A DNA stretch of 16,069 nt from Clostridia bacterium (lineage in GTDB: Bacteria; Bacillota; Clostridia; Oscillospirales; Acutalibacteraceae). The translations under genes and the position numbers were made by a program. Each line of letters starts with the position of its first letter. The first letter of the stretch is position 1. The notes under the pieces were generated by a model. That model was not told the DNA's origin, did not search any database, and worked only from the letters and a program-made list of their open reading frames with translations. The stretch is taken from assembly GCA_900755995.1 (NCBI GenBank), contig CAAEIM010000022.1, positions 1 through 16,069 of the forward strand, in the 5' to 3' direction. Positions 7,734 through 15,066 of this stretch are shown here, piece after piece.

Positions 7734-9017
7734 ATGGACAAACTGTTGTTTAAGAGAATTTTGGTTGCCGGTTTAACCGTACTTGCAATCATTTATGTTA
7801 TTTACCTTTTGCTCAGCGCAAATTTTAATGTTGTGCCAACAGAGATTGCCGAGCAGGTTACCGTTACCGATAAAATATATTCTAACGGTTACATTATCCG
7901 AGATGAAACATATGTTAATAATACTACTGACGGCGTGGTGTCTTATACATTGGAAGACGGCGATGAGGTAAGTAAGGACGGCACTGTTGCAAATGTTTAT
8001 GCAACAGAGGAGGACGCAGCAGCCAGAACAAAGGCTGCTTCTCTTGAGGAAAGTCTGGAATCACTAAAAAATCTGGAACAGACAAGGCGTACTTCTACTG
8101 AGGGCATTGAAACCATATATAATAATATTTCAACAAGCATTGAAACTTTTCTTTACAACATAAATAACTCTAATATGGGCAAACTTGATTCTAACATCAA
8201 TTCAATGATAGAATCAATCAACCATTATCAGTATTTTACAGGAAAAACTGCAAGCTTTAATTCTGAAATAAGCGCTTTGCAATCTCAGATAAACGAGCTT
8301 AAAGGCTCATCGGGAGAAAGCATTGCAATAATTAAGGCTCCTAAGGCGGGATATTTTTCAGCTCACTGCGATGGCTACGAAAACTGTTTTGATTACAAAA
8401 ATATTGATAAGCTAACCCTTGATGATTTAAAAAATGTGAAGAAATCAAGTGTTTCCGATAAGATCATAGGCAAGACAATGAGCAGCCTTAACTGGTACAT
8501 TGCCTGTGAAATCACGGCAGACGAAGCAACAAATCTTACCCTGTGGGGAGATAATGTTACTCTTGATTTTTCAGATGCATCATCAAACACCGTGCCTGCT
8601 TCTATTTACAAAATTACCCAGACCAACAATTCTGACAAGGCACTTGTAATTTTGCAGTGCACATATATGGATGAAGCGCTTTCCGAAATTCGTCAGGAGC
8701 CTGTCGAAATAGGTATGGGCACTTACTCGGGACTGCGTGTAAGCAAAAAGGCAATCCACGATGATTATGTTGAAAGAGTCACCTATGATGAAAATGATAA
8801 AGAGCACAGGGAAAGCAAAAAGGTTCAGGGAGTATATGTGCTTTACGGCAGTGAGGTTCAGTTTAAAGAGATTTCAATAATTTATGCAGGCAACGATTAT
8901 GTACTGTGTGATCCTGAGCCTGCTGAAGATGTATTGTTCAGCGATGAAACAGTGTCGCTGTATGACCAGGTAATAACGGAAGGGGATAATTTGTATGACG
9001 GAAAGGTTATTAAGTGA
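7734..9017 (+). CDS. HlyD-like single-pass membrane protein in the ylm locus
   Basis: A 427-residue protein with a short basic N-terminus, one transmembrane segment (about residues 9-29, LVAGLTVLAIIYVIYLLL) and a large, presumably extracytoplasmic, remainder. Residues about 45-90 (KIYSNGYIIRDE, DGVVSYTLEDGDEVSKDGTV) and 197-215 (IAIIKAPKAGYFSAHCDG) look like the two halves of a lipoyl/biotinyl-like hairpin domain. They flank a helical, coiled-coil-prone stretch (about 92-190), as in membrane-fusion proteins. The rest is predicted beta-rich. Similar proteins are often annotated as HlyD-family adaptors between miaA/mutL and yggS in Clostridia. No ABC or RND transporter gene adjoins it, so an export role is unproven, and a cell-wall or division role is equally possible. 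It starts 3 nt after miaA and overlaps yggS by 23 nt. Confidence 0.75.
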   Translation: MDKLLFKRILVAGLTVLAIIYVIYLLLSANFNVVPTEIAEQVTVTDKIYSNGYIIRDETYVNNTTDGVVSYTLEDGDEVSKDGTVANVYATEEDAAARTKAASLEESLESLKNLEQTRRTSTEGIETIYNNISTSIETFLYNINNSNMGKLDSNINSMIESINHYQYFTGKTASFNSEISALQSQINELKGSSGESIAIIKAPKAGYFSAHCDGYENCFDYKNIDKLTLDDLKNVKKSSVSDKIIGKTMSSLNWYIACEITADEATNLTLWGDNVTLDFSDASSNTVPASIYKITQTNNSDKALVILQCTYMDEALSEIRQEPVEIGMGTYSGLRVSKKAIHDDYVERVTYDENDKEHRESKKVQGVYVLYGSEVQFKEISIIYAGNDYVLCDPEPAEDVLFSDETVSLYDQVITEGDNLYDGKVIK

Positions 9018-9711
9018 TGTAGAATATAATTACAAGCTTATTAACGAGAGAATTGCCGAAGCAGCTCTCAAATCCGGCAGAAAGAGAGAAGACATTACTT
9101 TTCTTGCCGCTACAAAAACCGTAGATGTTGAAGTGATAAATTACGCTATTTCTTTGGGACTCGACCATATCGGTGAGAACAAGGTTCAGGAGCTTTTATC
9201 AAAATACGATAAATATGACCTTGACAATGCTTCGCTTCAATTTATCGGACATTTGCAGACAAACAAGGTAAGGCAGATTGTTGATAAGGTTGATTTGATT
9301 CAGTCTGTAGATTCCTTAAAGCTTGCTTCCGAAATTTCAAAGCAGTCTTTAAAAATCGGTAAAAAAACCGATGTTCTTGTTGAAGTTAATATCGGAAATG
9401 AGGAAAATAAGTCGGGCGTTATACCTGAACAGCTTGAAGAATTGTTGTGCCAGATAGCTGATTTAGACGGTATTTCCGTCAAAGGACTAATGGCTATACC
9501 GCCAATTTGTGATAATTCACATAAAATTTTAAAATATTTTAATAATATGCGTAATATCTTTATTGACATATCGACAAAAAAATTAGATAATATAAGTATG
9601 ACTATTCTTTCAATGGGTATGTCTGCTGATTATTATGAGGCCATACTGGAAGGTGCGACCATGGTAAGGGTAGGCTCGTCACTTTTCGGTGCCAGAGATT
9701 ACAGTAAATAA
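8995..9711 (+). CDS. ylmE: YggS/YlmE family PLP-binding protein
   Basis: A pyridoxal-5'-phosphate-binding, single-domain alanine-racemase-fold protein (PLPBP family) involved in vitamin B6 and amino-acid homeostasis, with no established catalytic activity. At 238 residues it has the family length. K41 in FLAATKTV is the expected PLP Schiff-base lysine. IGENKVQEL, HLQTNKVRQI and the C-terminal SMGMSADYYEAI plus VRVGSSLFGAR phosphate-binding signatures are all present. ATG at 8995 follows GGAAGGGG by about 9 nt and lies inside the previous gene. Bases of roughly 9510-9600 are markedly AT-rich and contain a promoter-like sequence. Linkage to sepF and ylmH follows the conserved division cluster. 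Confidence 0.95.
   Translation: MTERLLSDVEYNYKLINERIAEAALKSGRKREDITFLAATKTVDVEVINYAISLGLDHIGENKVQELLSKYDKYDLDNASLQFIGHLQTNKVRQIVDKVDLIQSVDSLKLASEISKQSLKIGKKTDVLVEVNIGNEENKSGVIPEQLEELLCQIADLDGISVKGLMAIPPICDNSHKILKYFNNMRNIFIDISTKKLDNISMTILSMGMSADYYEAILEGATMVRVGSSLFGARDYSK
9563..9591 (+). promoter_or_regulatory. Candidate internal promoter for sepF-ylmH-divIVA
   Basis: A consensus -35, TTGACA (9563-9568), is followed after exactly 17 bp by GATAAT (9586-9591), one mismatch from consensus. It lies in the 3' part of yggS, in a stretch much richer in A+T than the surrounding gene. Transcription would start near 9598, about 134 nt before sepF. It could give the cell-division genes expression separate from the repair and tRNA genes upstream. 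This is a pattern match only. Confidence 0.45.
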
Positions 9712-9731
9712 TTCAAGGAGGAAAAATATAT

Positions 9732-10196
9732 ATGGCAGGTTTTGTGGATAAATTTAAGCGTATGTGGGACGCTCCGGAGGATGAGTACCAGCAGGAGTAT
9801 GATGAATACGGATATGCTGACGAGAGCGTTGAGGAGGGGATTGAGGAGCAGCCTGTAAGGGAAAGAACCTCAGTTCCTACTTCTAAGAATAAGGTAGTAA
9901 ATATTAATGCCAAGGCTAAAATTCAGGTTGGTATTTACAAGCCTGAAAGATTTGGTGAAGAAACCCGTACAATCGCCGATGACCTTATTAAGTCACATAC
10001 GGTTGTGCTCAACCTTGAAGATACTAATAAGGATATGGCAAGAAGAATCCTTGATTTTCTCAGCGGCGTTGCTTATGCAAACGACGGAAAAATCAAGAAG
10101 GTTGCTTCAAACACATACATTATTATTCCTAATAATGTTGACCTTACCGGCGATGATTTGCTTGACGAATTAGAAAACAGCGGTGTTTACTTCTGA
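9732..10196 (+). CDS. sepF: Cell division protein SepF
   Basis: Cytoplasmic, membrane-associated ring-forming protein that helps align FtsZ filaments at the septum. The 154-residue protein starts MAGFVDKFKRMWDAP, the amphipathic membrane-targeting helix. An acidic, Glu/Tyr-rich linker follows (about residues 15-50), then the DUF552/SepF core (about 60-142) with PERFGEETRTIADDLIKSHTVVLNLE and the FLSGVAYANDGKIKKV segment. A strong AAGGAGG (9715-9721) precedes the ATG by 10 nt. The 3' end overlaps ylmH by 14 nt. An FtsA-independent Z-ring anchoring role is typical of Gram-positives. Confidence 0.95.
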   Translation: MAGFVDKFKRMWDAPEDEYQQEYDEYGYADESVEEGIEEQPVRERTSVPTSKNKVVNINAKAKIQVGIYKPERFGEETRTIADDLIKSHTVVLNLEDTNKDMARRILDFLSGVAYANDGKIKKVASNTYIIIPNNVDLTGDDLLDELENSGVYF

Positions 10197-10932
10197 TAGC
10201 GATGAGCTTTTCCGCTCCCGGATTGAAGATTTGACCTCGCTTTGCTTTACAAGGCAAAAGCCTGTGTTTTCTCAGTTTTTAAGCGAAAGAAAGCAGGCTC
10301 TTGCGGTAAAAGTATTGCAAAGCATATATTTTGAAAACTATATGTTCTTTGGCGGCAGTGCAAACAGTGAAAGAAAGCTGCTCGGTGTGTTTTACGATGA
10401 ACCGGTGCAGTCACAATTTCCTGTTGCCGCTGTAGAATTTAAGTTCAGAGCTTGTGACGAGCTTACGCATAGGGATTTTCTCGGTACACTAATGTCGCTC
10501 GGCATTGAACGAGATACTGTTGGTGATATTCTCGTTGAAAGCGGCAGATGTGTAATATTTGTAAAGAGCGAGCTTAAAGATTATATAGAATCTCAAATTT
10601 TTAAAATCGGCGGAGCAGGAGTGAAAATTGTACCTGCTGACCTTGCAAATCTTCCACAGGGCAGAGGAACGGAAGAAATGAGTCTTACGGTTTCATCTCT
10701 CAGATTTGACAATATTGTTGCCGCTGTGTGCGGCTTATCGAGAGATAAAACGGCAAAACTGATTTTATCAGGGAATGCTGCCCTCAACTTTATAACAACT
10801 CAAAATGTGAGTTGTCAGCTTAAAGAAGGAGATTCGTTTACTGTCAGGGGTAAAGGAAAGTTTAAATTAGATAAAATTTTGGGCGAAACTAAAAAAGGCC
10901 GCCGAAAAATTTTAGTAATACATTTTAGATAG
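10183..10932 (+). CDS. ylmH: YlmH, S4-domain RNA-binding protein
   Basis: A 249-residue protein of the YlmH family. The N-terminal part (about 1-90) and a middle RRM-like part (about 90-160, with THRDFLGTLMSLGIERDTVGDI) precede a C-terminal S4 RNA-binding domain (about 173-240, LRFDNIVAAVCGLSRDKTAKLI and VRGKGKFKLDKI). Family members bind ribosomal RNA or stalled 50S subunits, and some are linked to ribosome rescue. The GTG start at 10183 lies inside sepF with no strong ribosome site, so coupling to sepF translation is likely. The next in-frame alternative, TTG at 10231, would remove 16 residues. Its stop overlaps the divIVA ribosome site. Confidence 0.92.
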   Translation: MFTSDSDELFRSRIEDLTSLCFTRQKPVFSQFLSERKQALAVKVLQSIYFENYMFFGGSANSERKLLGVFYDEPVQSQFPVAAVEFKFRACDELTHRDFLGTLMSLGIERDTVGDILVESGRCVIFVKSELKDYIESQIFKIGGAGVKIVPADLANLPQGRGTEEMSLTVSSLRFDNIVAAVCGLSRDKTAKLILSGNAALNFITTQNVSCQLKEGDSFTVRGKGKFKLDKILGETKKGRRKILVIHFR

Positions 10933-10943
10933 GAGAGCTTTTA

Positions 10944-11654
10944 ATGATTACTATTGATGAAATAAAAAATGTTAGTTTCAGAAAAGCAGGTCGCCAGGGA
11001 TATATGGCTGAAGACGTTGATGAATTTATTGATGAAGTAATTGCTGCCTTTGAGCAGTTAAAGAAAGAAAAAACAAACCTTGTACATAAAATTGATGTTC
11101 TTGCAACAAGAGTTGAGCAGTATCGTGCAGACGAGGAAACTGTAAGAAATGCTCTCCTTGCTTCTCAGAAGGTTTCCGACGCTTGTATCAGAGAAGCAAA
11201 AGAAAAGGCTTCTAAGATTGTGAGAGAGGCTGAAGCAAAGGCACAGCAGCTTTTGGTAGATACAAACAGAATGACTGCTACCGAAAAAGAGAATTATCTG
11301 CTTCTTAAGGCTGACGCAGTAAAGCTTAAGAGCGAGCTTATAGAGCTTTATAAGAATCACCTTCAGATTATTAATGACTTGCCTACTACCGATGAAATGG
11401 AAACAGCAAGACAGCAGCTTAACGAAAAATACCCAACAGCTCCGATTATTGAGGAAAAGCCTCAGGAGACTGCTGCACCTCAGGAGCCTGAGGTTGTAGA
11501 GGTAAAAAAGGCTGAGCAGATTGAAAAAGAAGATGATGATGAAAGCGTATCGGAAATTCTCTCCGGTGCAACAGAAGAAAAGGCTGAACCTAAAAAATCA
11601 CCAAGATTCGGTCATCTCAAATTTGGTGACAACTACGATGTATCTGCCGAGTAA
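10944..11654 (+). CDS. divIVA: DivIVA family cell-pole/septum protein
   Basis: Coiled-coil scaffold that gathers at curved membranes (septa and poles). The 236-residue protein has the N-terminal lipid-binding region ITIDEIKNVSFRKAGRQGY and then MAEDVDEFIDEVIAAFEQL. Heptad-rich coiled coil runs to about residue 145 (Glu/Lys/Ala rich, 60-105 especially). A Pro/Glu-rich acidic linker (about 165-215) ends in a distinct basic-aromatic tail, PRFGHLKFGDNYD (220-232). AGGAGA (10931-10936) overlaps the ylmH stop and precedes the ATG by 7 nt. Its position directly downstream of ylmH is conserved across Firmicutes. Confidence 0.94.
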   Translation: MITIDEIKNVSFRKAGRQGYMAEDVDEFIDEVIAAFEQLKKEKTNLVHKIDVLATRVEQYRADEETVRNALLASQKVSDACIREAKEKASKIVREAEAKAQQLLVDTNRMTATEKENYLLLKADAVKLKSELIELYKNHLQIINDLPTTDEMETARQQLNEKYPTAPIIEEKPQETAAPQEPEVVEVKKAEQIEKEDDDESVSEILSGATEEKAEPKKSPRFGHLKFGDNYDVSAE

Positions 11655-11686
11655 TTTTTAACGGAATTATCAGAAAACTAATATAT

Positions 11687-11692
11687 GGAGAG
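11687..11692 (+). promoter_or_regulatory. Ribosome-binding site that fixes the ileS start
   Basis: GGAGAG lies 8 nt before ATG at 11701. An in-frame GTG at 11692 overlaps this site and so is an unlikely start. The 46-nt gap after divIVA contains no T-box leader. Confidence 0.65.
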
Positions 11693-11700
11693 TGCAACCA

Positions 11701-14469
11701 ATGTCTCAAGATTATAATTCTACACTTAATCTTCCAAAAACAGACTTTCCTATGAGAGCAGGTCTTCCAAAGAGTGAGCCTGTAACTCTTAAAGGCTGGG
11801 AGGATAATAAGGTATATGAAAAGCTTATGGAGGTAAATGAGGGCAAGCCGCTTTTTGTGCTTCACGACGGCCCTCCGTATGCAAACGGTGATATTCACCT
11901 CGGTCACGCATTAAATAAGATTTTAAAGGATTTTATCGTCCGCTATAAAAATATGGCAGGCTTTAAAGCTCCTTACGTTCCGGGTTGGGACACTCACGGA
12001 CTTCCTACCGAGCTTAAGGCAAGGCAGAAAGCCGGTGTCGGCAATTCAGCGGAGATTTCTATTGTTGAGCTTCGTAAAATGTGTGAGGAATTTGTAACAG
12101 GGTACATCAACGACCAGCGCACACAGTTCAAAAGACTCGGTGTAATCGGCGAATGGGATAATCCCTACATCACACTCAACCAAGAATTTGAGGCTGAACA
12201 GATAAGAGTATTCGCAAAAATGGCTACAGAGGGTTATATTTATAAGGGTTTAAAGCCTGTTTATTGGTGCCCTGAATGTAAAACTGCTCTTGCTGAGGCT
12301 GAAATTGAGTACGCCGAGGATCCGTGCCATTCAATTTATGTAAAATTTACTGTTACCGATGATAAGGGTGTATTCTCTAATCTTGGAATAGAGCCTTCAA
12401 AGGTTAAGTTTGTTATTTGGACAACAACAACTTGGACGCTGCCTGCTAACGTAGCAATTTGCGTAGGCCCGAGATACGAGTATTCTGTTATCAAAACAGG
12501 TGATGAGTACCTTGTAATGGCTACAGAGCTTTACAAGTCTGCATTTGAAGCTGCTGAAATTACCGATTATGAGGTAGTTGCAACAGTAAAGGGCAGTGAG
12601 CTTGAGTACATTAAAACTGCTCATCCATTTCTTTACAGAGAGTCGCTTGTTATCGTCGGTGACCACGTTACTCTTGAAAGCGGTACCGGCTGCGTTCACA
12701 CAGCTCCGGGTCACGGTGTTGACGACTTTAATGTTTGTCAGAATTACCCTGAAATTCCTACAATCTGCCCTGTTGATTCAAACGGTGTTCTCACTGAAGA
12801 AGCAGGTCAGTTTGCCGGTCTTACTACTGATGAGGCTAACAAGAAGATTGCTGTATATCTTGACGAGCACGGCTATCTCTTTGCTTTAAAGAAGATTATT
12901 CACCAGTACCCTCACTGCTGGAGATGTAAGACTCCTATTCTTTTCAGAGCCACAGACCAATGGTTCTGCTCTGTAGATGATTTTAAGGATAAGGCTTGCG
13001 AGGCTATTGATAATGTTAAGTGGATTCCTGCATGGGGACACGATAGAATCACAAGTATGGTCAAGGAGAGAAAGGATTGGTGTATTTCTCGCCAGAGAAA
13101 ATGGGGTGTGCCTATTCCTATCTTCTTCTGCAAGGAATGCGGAGAGGCTCATATCGGCAATGATGCAATGATGGCTGTAGCCGATTTGTTTGAAAAGGAA
13201 GGCTCAAACGCTTGGTATAACCACAGCGCTGCCGAGATTTTACCGAAGGGTACAAAGTGCAAAAAATGCGGCTGCACTGAGTTTGAAAAAGAAAAGGACA
13301 TTATGGACGTATGGTTCGACAGCGGTTCTTCACACGCTGCTGTAGTCAGAAAACGTGATAACCTTACATTCCCTGCTGACCTTTATCTCGAGGGCAATGA
13401 CCAGTACAGAGGTTGGTTCCAGTCCTCGCTTTTGACATCAGTTGCTACAAACGGTGTTGCTCCTTACAAGGCTGTTCTTACTCACGGTATGATTCTTGAT
13501 GAAGAAAAGAGAAAGATGAGTAAGTCGCTCGGCAACGGTATCAGCCCTCAGGATGTAATTAAACAGTACGGCGCAGACGTATTAAGGCTTTGGGTATCTT
13601 CAACTGATTATCAGTCCGACGTTCATATTTCAAATGATATTTTAAAGCAGATTTCCGAGTCATACAGAAAAATCAGAAATACTGCCCGATACATTCTCGG
13701 TAATGTATATGACTTTAACCCTGATACGGATCAAGTGCCGATTAACGAGCTTTTGCCTATAGATAAGTGGGCAATCGTTAAGCTTAATGAGCTTATGGCA
13801 AAGGTTAAGCAGGCTTATGATAACTACGAATTCCATCAGGTTTATCATTCAATCAGAAACTTCTGCGTAATTGATATGTCTAACTTCTACCTTGATGTAC
13901 TCAAGGACAGATTATATACAGAGAAAAAGGACAGCAAATCCAGAAGAGCGGCTCAGACTGCAATTTATCTTATTCTTAATGCAATGACAAGAATGATTAG
14001 CCCTATTCTTGCATATACATCTGATGAAATCTGGAAATTTATGCCTCATTCATCTAAAGAAAACGCTGAAAATGTTATTTTCAACGAAATGCCTGCTCCG
14101 ATTGAAATTGAAACGAACGATGACTTTATGTCATTCTGGCAGGAAATTCACGACCTGAGAGATGATGTTAAAAAATCACTTGAGGTATTGATAAAGGATA
14201 AGACCATAAAAAGCTCGCTTGAGGCTAAGGTAGTTTTGAAAGCCGGTAAGGATAAGCTTGCTTTCCTTAAAAAGGCTGAACCGGAGCTTGCTGCTGCATT
14301 TATTGTGTCTTCAGTTGAAATCATAGATAATGACGGTGAGCTTGAAATTGCAGTCGAAAAGGCTGCGGGCGAAAAATGCGAGCGCTGTTGGATTGTCAGT
14401 GAAACTATCGGAAAGAACAGCGAGCATCCGCACCTTTGTGAGCGCTGCTGTAATATTTTAAAGGGATAA
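11701..14469 (+). CDS. ileS: Isoleucyl-tRNA synthetase, class I
   Basis: Charges tRNA-Ile with isoleucine in the cytoplasm and edits mis-activated valine. From ATG 11701 the protein is 922 residues, typical of the bacterial (type 1, mupirocin-sensitive-like) enzyme. PYANGDIHLGHALNK holds the HIGH motif as HLGH at 66-69. The CP1 editing domain has TTTTWTLPANVAI and GTGCVHTAPGHGVDDF. KMSKS is intact at 605-609. The C-terminal zinc site is C893/C896 (CERCW) with C913/C916 (CERCC). A further Cys pair near KCKKCGC sits in the catalytic region. In many Firmicutes ileS is preceded by a T-box riboswitch. Here only 46 nt separate it from divIVA, so it appears to be read from upstream promoters. Confidence 0.97.
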   Translation: MSQDYNSTLNLPKTDFPMRAGLPKSEPVTLKGWEDNKVYEKLMEVNEGKPLFVLHDGPPYANGDIHLGHALNKILKDFIVRYKNMAGFKAPYVPGWDTHGLPTELKARQKAGVGNSAEISIVELRKMCEEFVTGYINDQRTQFKRLGVIGEWDNPYITLNQEFEAEQIRVFAKMATEGYIYKGLKPVYWCPECKTALAEAEIEYAEDPCHSIYVKFTVTDDKGVFSNLGIEPSKVKFVIWTTTTWTLPANVAICVGPRYEYSVIKTGDEYLVMATELYKSAFEAAEITDYEVVATVKGSELEYIKTAHPFLYRESLVIVGDHVTLESGTGCVHTAPGHGVDDFNVCQNYPEIPTICPVDSNGVLTEEAGQFAGLTTDEANKKIAVYLDEHGYLFALKKIIHQYPHCWRCKTPILFRATDQWFCSVDDFKDKACEAIDNVKWIPAWGHDRITSMVKERKDWCISRQRKWGVPIPIFFCKECGEAHIGNDAMMAVADLFEKEGSNAWYNHSAAEILPKGTKCKKCGCTEFEKEKDIMDVWFDSGSSHAAVVRKRDNLTFPADLYLEGNDQYRGWFQSSLLTSVATNGVAPYKAVLTHGMILDEEKRKMSKSLGNGISPQDVIKQYGADVLRLWVSSTDYQSDVHISNDILKQISESYRKIRNTARYILGNVYDFNPDTDQVPINELLPIDKWAIVKLNELMAKVKQAYDNYEFHQVYHSIRNFCVIDMSNFYLDVLKDRLYTEKKDSKSRRAAQTAIYLILNAMTRMISPILAYTSDEIWKFMPHSSKENAENVIFNEMPAPIEIETNDDFMSFWQEIHDLRDDVKKSLEVLIKDKTIKSSLEAKVVLKAGKDKLAFLKKAEPELAAAFIVSSVEIIDNDGELEIAVEKAAGEKCERCWIVSETIGKNSEHPHLCERCCNILKG

Positions 14470-14492
14470 GACAATAAGCTAAAGGCAACGCC

Positions 14493-14519
14493 GCAAAAGT
14501 ATGAACATAACTTCTTTGC
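14493..14519 (+). other. Imperfect hairpin in the lspA leader (5')
   Basis: In the 120-nt gap after ileS, GCAAA (14493-14497), AGT (14498-14500) and ATG (14501-14503) can pair with CAT (14506-14508), ACT (14510-14512) and TTTGC (14515-14519). This leaves a 2-nt turn and small bulges, 11 base pairs in all. No T-tract follows. It may be part of a leader structure with the second hairpin, or chance. Confidence 0.35.
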
Positions 14520-14535
14520 TGTGCTGCTGTAAACA

Positions 14536-14571
14536 GTGAATCGGTGTAACAGTATTGCTGCACCGATTTAC
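14536..14571 (+). promoter_or_regulatory. Strong hairpin just upstream of the lspA ribosome site
   Basis: GTGAATCGGTG (14536-14546) pairs with CACCGATTTAC (14561-14571) over 11 bp, with one G-U pair. Inside it CAG (14550-14552) can pair with CTG (14558-14560), extending the stem past a 3-nt bulge. The hairpin ends 6 nt before GGAGGA (14578-14583), the lspA ribosome site. The following bases are not T-rich enough for a classical intrinsic terminator. It could be an attenuating or mRNA-processing structure between ileS and lspA. Confidence 0.5.
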
Positions 14572-14577
14572 CTTTAT

Positions 14578-14583
14578 GGAGGA
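14578..14583 (+). promoter_or_regulatory. Ribosome-binding site that fixes the lspA start
   Basis: GGAGGA lies 6 nt before ATG at 14590 and gives a product beginning MPFIAVIIGILLAA, a normal LspA N-terminus. The upstream in-frame GTG at 14536 would lie in the hairpin and add an unrelated polar extension. Confidence 0.8.
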
Positions 14584-14589
14584 AATATT

Positions 14590-15066
14590 ATGCCGTTTAT
14601 TGCTGTAATTATCGGAATTTTGCTGGCGGCAGCAGACCAAGTAATAAAACTGTTTGTCGTATCAAACCTAAAAGAAGTCGGCAGTGTTGCGGTAATTGAC
14701 AATCTGCTCTCATTTACATATGTGGAGAACAATGGAGTAGCATTTGGAATGTTTTCAAATAACAGGTGGATATTTGTTGTGCTAACGTCTGCACTAATAG
14801 CTGCAATTTTGATTTATATGTTTTACAAAAAGCCCAAGAGCAGGCTGTTTTATTGTTCAGTTGCACTTATAATAGGCGGAGGTATAGGAAATTTGATTGA
14901 CAGAATTGCATACGGATATGTAATTGATTATATCAGCCTTTCATTTTTTCCCCCTGTGTGTAATTTTGCCGATTACTGCATAACCGCAGGCACTGTTTTG
15001 CTTATGATTTATTTGCTGTTTTTCTCTGATAATTTCAAAAAGGATTTGAAAAATGACAAAACTTGA
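14590..15066 (+). CDS. lspA: Lipoprotein signal peptidase (signal peptidase II)
   Basis: Membrane aspartyl protease that removes signal peptides from diacylglyceryl-modified prolipoproteins. The 158-residue protein has four hydrophobic segments (about 3-24, 58-79, 87-105 and 130-147). Conserved motifs are AAADQVIKLFVV, NNGVAFGMF, GGGIGNLIDRIAYGYVIDY and CNFADYC. The catalytic aspartates are expected at D113 (VIDY) and D128 (FADY). The start at 14590 follows GGAGGA, and a longer reading from 14536 is rejected. It overlaps the rluD-family gene by 14 nt. The same ileS-lspA-pseudouridine synthase order occurs in B. subtilis, with ylyA missing here. Confidence 0.96.
   Translation: MPFIAVIIGILLAAADQVIKLFVVSNLKEVGSVAVIDNLLSFTYVENNGVAFGMFSNNRWIFVVLTSALIAAILIYMFYKKPKSRLFYCSVALIIGGGIGNLIDRIAYGYVIDYISLSFFPPVCNFADYCITAGTVLLMIYLLFFSDNFKKDLKNDKT

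Noticed and set aside
7714..7742. TTGACA inside the end of miaA as a promoter for the HlyD-like gene
   Set aside because: No acceptable -10 lies 16-18 bp downstream, and the gene start is within the would-be promoter.
11656..11684. Promoter in the divIVA-ileS gap (TTTTAA and TAATAT)
   Set aside because: Both hexamers are poor and the -10 would nearly abut the ribosome site, leaving almost no leader.
14536..14580. Intrinsic terminator after ileS
   Set aside because: The stem is convincing, but it is followed by ACCTTTATGG rather than a run of T, so termination is not supported.
14536..14589. Longer lspA reading from GTG 14536
   Set aside because: The extension is polar, would place the start in the hairpin, and ignores the strong GGAGGA before ATG 14590.
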